A stretch of DNA of 12,234 bases, from the NCBI GenBank assembly GCA_937934385.1, contig CALGZV010000281.1, positions 1 through 12,234 of the forward strand, in the 5' to 3' direction. Every line of letters starts with the position of its first letter. Position 1 is the first letter of the stretch. The notes beneath the pieces are model-generated. The model saw nothing but the letters and a program-made list of their open reading frames with translations. It was not told the DNA's origin and did no database searches. The stretch is from an uncultured Clostridia bacterium (lineage in GTDB: Bacteria > Bacillota > Clostridia > Oscillospirales > CAG-272). Shown here piece by piece: positions 6,776 through 12,234 of the stretch. Made by a program: the position numbers and the translations under genes.

Positions 6776-6804
6776 ATAATATCACTTTTCGGCAAAAAAA
6801 TCAA
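6776..6804 (-). promoter_or_regulatory. Promoter of the glycosyltransferase-xpt-peptidase unit
   Basis: On the minus strand TTGATT (6804-6799), 17 nt, then TATTAT (6781-6776). The expected start is near 6769, about 50 nt before the ATG at 6717. A T-rich tract follows the -35. Confidence 0.65.
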
Positions 6805-6954
6805 CAGAATAGCCAAAATTTCAGGTAAAAATAAATAGCGGTCACTTCAAACATTCACACAAAACATAAAGCATTAATCTCCTCCGGACAAAAGCGGTAT
6901 GAAAATTTCCAAACGGTATAAATAAACCTGTCACACCGAAGCCGCTTAGAACCG

Positions 6955-6988
6955 AAAAAAGGGTGCGCAGTCATTATTCTGCACACCC
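6955..6988 (-). terminator. Intrinsic terminator of the metal-efflux operon
   Basis: On the minus strand GGGTGTGCAG (6988-6979), an 8-nt loop and CTGCGCACCC (6970-6961) form a 10-bp stem with one U-G wobble, followed at once by TTTTTT (6960-6955). It begins 7 bp after the stop codon of the ArsR-family gene. Confidence 0.92.
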
Positions 6989-6995
6989 TGAATCA

Positions 6996-7361
6996 CTACT
7001 CTTCTATATGCTCCATACCCTGGCTTATTATTGTCCTTACATGCTCATCTGCAAGCGAATAAAACACTGATTTTCCGTCTCTTCGGCTTTTTATAAGCTT
7101 GTTCCTGCGAAGAAGCGCCAGCTGATGCGAAACGGCAGATGACGTCATTCCGAGCGCCGCCGCAAGATCGCACACACAAACCTCCGCCTCAAGCAGAACA
7201 AACAGTATGCGCATACGCGTTGAATCTCCGAATACCTTAAAAAGTTCGGCAAGATCATACAGCTTTTCTTCTGCGGGAAGCTGATTTCTTACGACCGACA
7301 GCAGTTCCTCATGTATCTCTTCCGAATCGCAATGTTCGTTTTCATAATCAAAATCAACCAT
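6996..7361 (-). CDS. ArsR/SmtB/CadC-family metal-sensing repressor
   Basis: A 121-residue winged-helix repressor that would leave DNA when it binds a toxic or excess metal. The helix-turn-helix runs through ELFKVFGDSTRMRILF to MTSSAVSHQLALLRRNKLI, with the wing at RRDGKSVFYSL. The alpha3 helix has EVCVCDLA (Cys62, Cys64), and the N-terminus has EHCDSEEIH (His10, Cys11, His17), together resembling the CadC-type alpha3N site. The C-terminal helix carries Asp105, His107, His118 and Glu121 in the D-x-H-x10-H-x2-E spacing of the SmtB/CadC alpha5 zinc site. Its ATG overlaps the ATPase stop by 8 nt and AAAGGA lies 10 nt upstream, so translation is coupled. It likely binds the palindrome at 9673-9708 and so represses its own operon. 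Zn, Cd or Pb is the likely inducer. Confidence 0.93.
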   Translation of the reverse strand: MVDFDYENEHCDSEEIHEELLSVVRNQLPAEEKLYDLAELFKVFGDSTRMRILFVLLEAEVCVCDLAAALGMTSSAVSHQLALLRRNKLIKSRRDGKSVFYSLADEHVRTIISQGMEHIEE

Positions 7362-9252
7362 TTTTTACTGTTCCTTTCATCACAGGCGCTTTAACTCCGA
7401 GAGCGCGAACGGCATTGAACACCGCAAGCACCATAACTCCAACGTCGGCAAATACCGCCGACCACATTCCCGCAGCACCGACTGCTCCGAGAACAAGGCA
7501 TGCAAGCTTTATGCCTATTGCAAAATAGATATTTTCATAAACTATTCCGATACATTTCCGTGCATGCTTTATCGCAGTTGCGATCTTCATCGGATCGTCG
7601 TCCATAAGTACAACGTCGGCTGCCTCTATCGCAGCGTCCGAACCGAGCGCTCCCATTGCGATTCCTACGTCAGCACGTGCAAGCACGGGGGCATCGTTTA
7701 TACCGTCTCCCACAAAAGCAAGCTTTGAGCCGGAATTCGACTCAGCAAGCAGCGACTCGACCTTTTCAACCTTGTCGGACGGCAAAAGCTCGCTCAGCAC
7801 CTCGTCAATTCCGAGCATCTGTGCAGCATGCTCTGCCGCACTTGCTCTGTCTCCGGTAAGCATGACCGTTTTTGATACGCCGGAATCTCTAAGCGCCTTC
7901 ACCGCGGAGACAGCATTCGGTTTGAGCATATCGGTGATAAGTATATGCCCTGCGTAGCTTTCTCCTACAGCGACATGAACGACCGTTCCTGCATGGCCGC
8001 ATTCCTTATATTCTATGCCGAGCATGCTCATAAGCTTTGAGTTTCCGACCGCGACCTCTGTTCCGTCGACCTTTGCCGTAACTCCGTGTCCGCCGATCTC
8101 CTTTGTGTCGGAAACTCGTGAGCGGTCGATCGGCTTACCGTATGCGCGGCGCAAACTTCCGCTTATAGGATGGCTTGAAAATGATTCGGCAAGCGCGGCA
8201 TACTCTATTATACTATCGTTATCTATAGTACCGTGGTGTATACCTGCAACCTCAAAAACACCCTGAGTCATTGTTCCCGTTTTATCAAATACGACCGTTT
8301 TTACCTTTGACAGCGTCTCCATATATCCTGAGCCTTTTATAAGTATCCCGGCCTTTCCCGCTCCGCCGATCCCGGCAAAAAATGTCAGAGGAATGCTTAT
8401 CACAAGCGCGCACGGACAGCTTATTACAAGAAATGTAAGCGCACGGTAAATCCAGTCTCCCCATTCGGTCGAAGTACCGAAAAAGAACATGCGGACAAGC
8501 GGAGGAAATACCGCAAGGACAAGAGCGGCAGCACATACAGCCGGTGTATATATCCTTGCAAAGCGCGATATAAATGCCTCCGGACGAGATTTTTTCGTTC
8601 CGGCATCTTCGACAAGCTCCAGTATTTTCGAAACGGTAGATTCACCGAACGGACGCAGCGTCTTTACATGTATAACACCTGTAAGGTCTATACAGCCACT
8701 TATTACCTCATCTCCGACCGAGAGCATCTGCGGAACGCTCTCACCCGTCAGCGCGCCTGTATCGACAGACGCAGAACCTCCGACTATAATTCCGTCGATC
8801 GGTATTCTTTCTCCGGGAGAAACGACGATCACGGTTCCGGTCTGAACTTCCTCGGGATCGACCGCGGTAAGCGAACCGTCTACGTTTTCTATATATGCCC
8901 TGTCCGGTCTTATATCCATAAGCGCTCCGATATTACGGCGGCTTTTACCGACAGCGTAGCTTTGAAAAAGCTCCCCGATTTGGTAAAACAGCATGACCGC
9001 AACACCTTCGGTATATTCTCCGAGAACAACTGCGCCTACCGTCGCGATCGCCATAAGAAAATTTTCGTCAAACGGCTGACCGCGTACAATTCCCTTGAAA
9101 GCCTTTATAAGAATATCATATCCGATAATAAGGTACGGCACTGCATAAAGCAAAAGCTTTATAACTCCATCTGCAGGAATAAAATGAAGCAGTGCCAGCA
9201 TAACTGCCGAGACAATTATACGTATCAGCGTCTTTTTCTGTTTTCTTTTCAT
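7354..9252 (-). CDS. Zn/Cd/Pb-exporting P1B-type ATPase lacking an N-terminal metal-binding domain
   Basis: A 632-residue heavy-metal efflux pump of the CadA/ZntA (P1B-2) group in the cytoplasmic membrane. Actuator TGES is at 169-172, the CPC metal-site motif at 279-281, phosphorylated DKTGT at 323-327, the nucleotide-domain SHP at 360-362, and GDGINDAP at 515-522. Lys582 in AIGIK and Asp603 in FADVGVMVL match the TM7 Lys and TM8 Asp that mark the Zn/Cd class. The usual N-terminal HMA domain is missing: after MKRKQKK the first membrane helix starts near residue 8. A separate HMA gene precedes it. ATG at 9252 has GGAGGA 7 nt upstream; the longer frame to 9291 adds 13 residues and is less likely. 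It overlaps the repressor gene by 8 nt. Confidence 0.96.
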   Translation of the reverse strand: MKRKQKKTLIRIIVSAVMLALLHFIPADGVIKLLLYAVPYLIIGYDILIKAFKGIVRGQPFDENFLMAIATVGAVVLGEYTEGVAVMLFYQIGELFQSYAVGKSRRNIGALMDIRPDRAYIENVDGSLTAVDPEEVQTGTVIVVSPGERIPIDGIIVGGSASVDTGALTGESVPQMLSVGDEVISGCIDLTGVIHVKTLRPFGESTVSKILELVEDAGTKKSRPEAFISRFARIYTPAVCAAALVLAVFPPLVRMFFFGTSTEWGDWIYRALTFLVISCPCALVISIPLTFFAGIGGAGKAGILIKGSGYMETLSKVKTVVFDKTGTMTQGVFEVAGIHHGTIDNDSIIEYAALAESFSSHPISGSLRRAYGKPIDRSRVSDTKEIGGHGVTAKVDGTEVAVGNSKLMSMLGIEYKECGHAGTVVHVAVGESYAGHILITDMLKPNAVSAVKALRDSGVSKTVMLTGDRASAAEHAAQMLGIDEVLSELLPSDKVEKVESLLAESNSGSKLAFVGDGINDAPVLARADVGIAMGALGSDAAIEAADVVLMDDDPMKIATAIKHARKCIGIVYENIYFAIGIKLACLVLGAVGAAGMWSAVFADVGVMVLAVFNAVRALGVKAPVMKGTVKNG

Positions 9253-9389
9253 ATATTTATCCTCCGCCGCAGGTCTGCATATACGGCACATTCATAATAC
9301 AACTCTGAAATATGCCGAAACAAAACTTTAATACGCACCAAACATATCTACATTTTGAATATACAAACCGTTTTACTTAAACACCTATA

Positions 9390-9608
9390 TCATATATATA
9401 TTTCGCAATCGTCTTCAACACACTTGCATGCCTTTCGGACCGCTTTCATTACAGTTTTTTCATCCGCGCCTTCTTCAAATTCAACCGACATTTTAAGCAG
9501 CATAAAATTTACTGATGCATCCGCAACTCCATCTGTCTTCTTCGCGGCATGAGCCATTTTTTCGGCACAGTTAGCGCAATCAACTTCAATTTTATAACTC
9601 TTTTTCAT
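9390..9608 (-). CDS. Stand-alone HMA-domain metal-binding protein (metallochaperone-like)
   Basis: A 72-residue ferredoxin-like HMA domain. The metal loop is DCANCAEKM (Asp10, Cys11, Cys14), and the acidic residue before CxxC is typical of Zn/Cd-type rather than copper-type domains. The rest (DGVADASVNFMLLKMSVEF, then a second helix) fits the beta-alpha-beta-beta-alpha-beta fold. The C-terminus adds CKCVEDDC (Cys61, Cys63, Cys68), which may supply more thiols. AAAAGGAGA lies 6 nt before the ATG. It is the first gene after the operator-promoter and is followed 137 nt later by the ATPase that lacks such a domain, so it very likely supplies that function in trans. No terminator is evident in the gap. 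Confidence 0.92.
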   Translation of the reverse strand: MKKSYKIEVDCANCAEKMAHAAKKTDGVADASVNFMLLKMSVEFEEGADEKTVMKAVRKACKCVEDDCEIYI

Positions 9609-9672
9609 GACAAATCTCCTTTTCCGTAATAATAAATTTTATTTTAACAGGCTGAACTCAGCCCTTGATCTC

Positions 9673-9708
9673 AGTCAATCAATTGAACAATTGTTCAATT
9701 GATTGACT
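9673..9708. promoter_or_regulatory. 36-bp perfect palindromic operator of the metal-efflux operon
   Basis: Each half is the exact reverse complement of the other about a centre at 9690/9691; the left half starts AGTCAATCAATTGAAC. CAATTG appears three times at an 8-bp period (9680, 9688, 9696). It begins 3 bp past the -10 box and covers the transcription start, so a bound repressor would block initiation. The core TTGAACAATTGTTCAA is like ArsR/SmtB/CadC operators, and the operon encodes such a repressor. The palindrome is seen; the protein that binds it is inferred. Confidence 0.88.
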
Positions 9709-9710
9709 AC

Positions 9711-9739
9711 ATTATACGCTGCCTGAAATCATTTGTCAA
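9711..9739 (-). promoter_or_regulatory. Perfect sigma-A promoter of the HMA-ATPase-ArsR operon
   Basis: On the minus strand TTGACA (9739-9734), 17 nt, then TATAAT (9716-9711), an exact consensus. The expected start near 9704 falls inside the palindrome, and the leader is about 96 nt. A promoter this strong next to an operator fits tight repression with strong induction. Confidence 0.92.
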
Positions 9740-9872
9740 CACCTTTTTGAAAAATTCAAAAAATTTGCCGAACTTTCCGATATTATAATAAGCGCTCAAA
9801 CATGAGCAAAACAGCAATATGGGATAATTTATCAGACTTTATAAAATAATCCGCAAAATATCTGTGCGATAC

Positions 9873-9913
9873 AAAAATACGGAGCGAATACTCTTTTCAG
9901 AATATCCGCTCCG
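9873..9913 (-). terminator. Intrinsic terminator of the Feo operon
   Basis: On the minus strand CGGAGCGGATATTC (9913-9900) pairs with GAGTATTCGCTCCG (9893-9880), a 14-bp stem with two G-U wobbles around TGAAAA, followed by TATTTTTG. On the plus strand the two wobbles become A-C mismatches, so it is directional. It begins about 10 bp after the small gene's stop. Confidence 0.9.
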
Positions 9914-9923
9914 CAAACATATC

Positions 9924-10151
9924 TTATTTATTATTCCCATCCGATCCGGCGTCAGATCCTCCTGATCTGCCTGTAACCGGGCATGTTCCGTCTTTTTTCA
10001 AGAGACGGCTGTCTTCCGCGCCTTGCCGAAGGCAGGCGCTGCAATCGCCGCAGCATGAACCTTTTCGCTTTTTGCGCCTTAAAATATATACAAGATCGGC
10101 AGCAAGAGCGATCACAATAACCGCAAGTATAATAATATTGATAATATCCAT
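9924..10151 (-). CDS. FeoB-associated Cys-rich small membrane protein
   Basis: A 75-residue protein of the FeoB_associated type. One N-terminal membrane helix, IINIIILAVIVIALAADLVYIL (about residues 3-24), is followed by a basic stop-transfer RRKKRKG and a Cys cluster CCGDCSACL (33-41), probably on the cytoplasmic side. A polar tail follows (EDSRLLKKDGTCPVTG, ending in a Gly/Ser/Asp-rich stretch) that is longer than in many family members. Its ATG overlaps the feoB stop by one base (TAATG), a classic coupled arrangement; this fixes the start and rules out the longer frame to 10244, which reads through the end of feoB. The precise role in Feo transport is not established; a part in iron handling at the pore is a reasonable inference. 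Confidence 0.9.
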   Translation of the reverse strand: MDIINIIILAVIVIALAADLVYILRRKKRKGSCCGDCSACLRQGAEDSRLLKKDGTCPVTGRSGGSDAGSDGNNK

Positions 10152-12234
10152 TAAGCAATTCCCGCAAGTGTTCCTATAAGATAAACTATTCCGGCAAGCA
10201 GCCACGCTATAACACACTGTCCGATTACGATTCCTGCAGCCCATTTTCCCCCGAGTTCACGTCTGATCGCAGCAATCGCAGCAACACACGGAGTATAGAG
10301 CAGACAGAATACGAGTAATGACAGTGCAGAAAGCGGTGACAGTACCGCGTTTACACCCGACGCTCCGAAAAGCACCGACAGCGTCGATACGACGCTCTCC
10401 TTTGCCATGATTCCCGCAATAAGTGCCGTAACGATCCGCCAGTCTCCGAAGCCAATAGGCTTGAACAGCGGCGCAGCAAATCCGGCAACTACCGCAAGAA
10501 TACTGTTCTGCGAATCCGAAACAACGTTAAGATGAAAATCAAAGGTCTGTAAAACCCATATTACTATAGACGCTGCAAAAATAACGGTAAACGCTCTCTG
10601 TAAAAAGTCTTTTGACTTATCCCACAGAAGCTGTGCAACATTTTTTGCCCCAGGCATACGGTAGTTCGGAAGCTCCATTACAAACGGAACCGCCTCGCCT
10701 TTGAATGCCGTATTCTTTGATATAAGCGCGACCAGTATACCTGCGGCGATACCGAGAAAATACAGACCGACCATCATAAGTCCGCTGTACTTCGGAAAAA
10801 AGACAGAGACAAAGAAACCGTATATCGGAAGCTTCGCTGTACAGCTCATAAACGGCGTGAGCATTATTGTCATCTTTCTGTCACGCTCAGACGGCAGAGT
10901 ACGGCTTGCCATTACGCCCGGAACGGTACATCCGAATCCAATTAGCATCGGAACGATACTTCTTCCAGACAGACCTATTTTTCTGAGCAGCTTGTCGGTA
11001 ACAAATGCAACGCGCGCCATATAACCGCTGTCTTCGAGCAGCGAGAGAAAGAAAAACAGTGTTACAATTATAGGTATAAAGCTGAGAACGCTTCCGATAC
11101 CCGCAAAAATACCGTCTATGATAAGCGAATGAAGCACTTCGTTTACACCCGCCGATGTAAGCACACCGTCAAGAACTGCGGTAAGCTTATCTATGCCGAT
11201 CTCAAGCAGATTCTGCAAAGCAGCCCCGATCACATTAAATGTGAGCCAGAACACAAGAGCCATAATACCGATAAACGCCGGAATAGCAGTATATTTTCCT
11301 GTAAGAACCTTATCTATTCTACGGCTGCGTTTATGCTCCTTACTCTCCTTCGGTTTAACGACCGTATGCTCGCAAAGCATACTTATAAACGAAAAACGCA
11401 TATCAGCGATCGCAGCCGCACGGTCAAGCCCTCTCTCTTCCTCCATTTGAAGAATAATATGCTCGACCATTTCTTTTTCATTCCCGGAAAGATTAAGCGC
11501 GTCCTCTATAAGCTGATCTCCCTCAACAAGCTTACTTGCAGCAAAACGTACCGGAATACCGGCAGCGTTTGCATGATCCTCAATAAGATGCATGATTCCG
11601 TGCAGGCAGCGATGCACCGCTCCGCCATGCTGTTCTTTACCGCAGAAATCTGTTCTTCCCGGACGCTCCTGATACTGTGCCACATGCAGAGCGTGGCGAA
11701 CGACCTCATCGACTCCCTCATTTTTAGCCGCCGAGATCGGAACGACCGGAATACCGAGCATCTCCTCCATAGCGTTTATAAGCACAGTACCGCCGTTACC
11801 GCGCATCTCGTCCATCATGTTAAGCGCGAGAACGATCGGAACGTTAAGCTCCATAAGCTGAAGCGTCAGATAAAGATTTCGTTCTATGTTCGTCGCATCG
11901 ACAATATTTATTATGCCCGTAGGTTTTTCATCTATTATAAACTGCCGTGAAACGATCTCCTCGCTTGTATACGGAGAGAGCGAATATATTCCCGGAAGAT
12001 CGGTCACCAGTGTGTTTTCTTTTCCCCGGATAGTTCCATCTTTTCGGTCCACCGTTACTCCCGGAAAGTTACCCACATGCTGACTGGATCCGGTCAGCTG
12101 ATTAAACAGTGTGGTTTTTCCACAGTTCTGATTCCCTGCAAGTGCAAATGTCAGCACCTCTGTATCCGGCAAAGGATGTTCCGTTTCCTTCTCATGATAT
12201 TTACCACCCTCTCCAAGTCCCGGATGGGGGATTA
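10151..12234 (-). CDS. feoB: Ferrous iron transporter FeoB (5' end beyond window)
   Basis: FeoB imports Fe(II) across the cytoplasmic membrane under low-oxygen conditions. The cytosolic G domain shows G1 GNQNCGKTT, G2 Thr in GNFPGVTVD, G3 DLPGIYSLSP, G4 NMMD and G5 SAAK, followed by the helical GDI-like spacer. The membrane part has two Gate-type repeats with LIGFGCTVPGVMASRTL and FMSCTAKLPIYG, plus GIMAKESVVSTLSVLFG and YTPCVAAIAAIRRELGG. No start codon is convincing inside the window: a TTG at 12172 opens a shorter frame, but the same frame continues upstream to the edge as IPHPGLGEGGKYHE...HPLPDTEV, which reads like a genuine N-terminal extension. I therefore treat the gene as partial. Its TAA overlaps the ATG of the FeoB-associated gene by one base. 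FeoA would be expected further upstream, outside the window. Confidence 0.97.
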   Translation of the reverse strand, partial: IPHPGLGEGGKYHEKETEHPLPDTEVLTFALAGNQNCGKTTLFNQLTGSSQHVGNFPGVTVDRKDGTIRGKENTLVTDLPGIYSLSPYTSEEIVSRQFIIDEKPTGIINIVDATNIERNLYLTLQLMELNVPIVLALNMMDEMRGNGGTVLINAMEEMLGIPVVPISAAKNEGVDEVVRHALHVAQYQERPGRTDFCGKEQHGGAVHRCLHGIMHLIEDHANAAGIPVRFAASKLVEGDQLIEDALNLSGNEKEMVEHIILQMEEERGLDRAAAIADMRFSFISMLCEHTVVKPKESKEHKRSRRIDKVLTGKYTAIPAFIGIMALVFWLTFNVIGAALQNLLEIGIDKLTAVLDGVLTSAGVNEVLHSLIIDGIFAGIGSVLSFIPIIVTLFFFLSLLEDSGYMARVAFVTDKLLRKIGLSGRSIVPMLIGFGCTVPGVMASRTLPSERDRKMTIMLTPFMSCTAKLPIYGFFVSVFFPKYSGLMMVGLYFLGIAAGILVALISKNTAFKGEAVPFVMELPNYRMPGAKNVAQLLWDKSKDFLQRAFTVIFAASIVIWVLQTFDFHLNVVSDSQNSILAVVAGFAAPLFKPIGFGDWRIVTALIAGIMAKESVVSTLSVLFGASGVNAVLSPLSALSLLVFCLLYTPCVAAIAAIRRELGGKWAAGIVIGQCVIAWLLAGIVYLIGTLAGIA

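Larger units (their letters stand above)
9609..9923. other. Intergenic region between the Feo and metal-efflux operons
   Basis: No gene supported. It contains the leader and operator of the metal operon (to 9708), its promoter (9711-9739), an A/T-rich segment upstream of the -35 with a TTTTTGAA-AAA-TTCAAAAA inverted pair (9743-9761) that could act as an UP element, about 100 bases in which I see nothing else, and the terminator of the Feo operon (9873-9913). Confidence 0.7.

Noticed and set aside
8668..9297. 209-residue plus-strand open frame opposite the P-type ATPase
   Set aside because: Antisense shadow; the opposite strand encodes a complete ATPase with all motifs.
9830..9872. Possible Fur or iron box (GATAATTTATC) near the Feo operon
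   Set aside because: It lies downstream of the Feo genes, not at their promoter, and matches only a short A/T palindrome expected by chance.
11129..11950. 273-residue open frame on the plus strand
   Set aside because: It lies wholly antisense to the conserved FeoB coding sequence, has low-complexity Lys/His/Arg-rich composition and no ribosome site or recognisable domain.
1..12234. CRISPR array, tRNA, rRNA, insertion sequence or attachment site
   Set aside because: No spaced identical repeats, cloverleaf sequences, rRNA segments, transposase frames or terminal inverted repeats with target duplications were seen on either strand.

Overview
The window looks like chromosomal DNA from a low-to-moderate GC Clostridia, probably an Oscillospiraceae/Ruminococcaceae-type gut bacterium. 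The reasons are strong AGGAGG-type ribosome sites, consensus TTGACA/TATAAT promoters, a Firmicutes-style [4Fe-4S] PurF, a FeoB with a small FeoB-associated Cys-rich protein beside it, and a CadC/SmtB-like ArsR regulator. The lineage is inferred from protein style, not from a marker gene. Almost all genes lie on the minus strand, so transcription mostly runs from high to low coordinates. The one clear plus-strand gene is a small PAS protein.

Layout, low to high coordinates: (1) 1-678, the N-terminal third of uvrB, cut by the window edge and carrying an apparent frameshift next to a 14-nt near-duplication. (2) 679-1463, a divergent intergenic region with promoters both ways, a stand-alone PAS protein and a perfect hairpin terminator. 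(3) 1528-3895, a purF-HAD phosphatase unit behind a perfect consensus promoter, with a leader holding a 9-bp direct repeat and a terminator-like hairpin. (4) 4019-6804, an odd three-gene unit: family 2 glycosyltransferase, xpt (xanthine salvage), and a membrane-anchored BIG2 plus C39-like cysteine peptidase, closed by an intrinsic terminator. (5) 6955-9739, a metal-resistance operon: separate HMA metallochaperone, Zn/Cd/Pb P1B-ATPase and ArsR/CadC-type repressor, from a perfect promoter whose start site is covered by a 36-bp perfect palindrome. (6) 9873-12234, the Feo ferrous iron system: feoB (5' end outside the window) overlapping a small FeoB-associated membrane protein, then a strong terminator.

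Functionally, the metal operon is a self-contained circuit. The repressor should leave the palindrome when zinc or cadmium binds, allowing synthesis of a chaperone and an efflux pump. Feo imports Fe(II). PurF commits PRPP to purine synthesis, while Xpt salvages xanthine in a separate unit.

I found no mobile element, CRISPR array, tRNA or rRNA, and no clearly new multigene system. The items most worth a second look are the uvrB frameshift, the 36-bp operator palindrome, the purF leader, and the glycosyltransferase-xpt-protease grouping.
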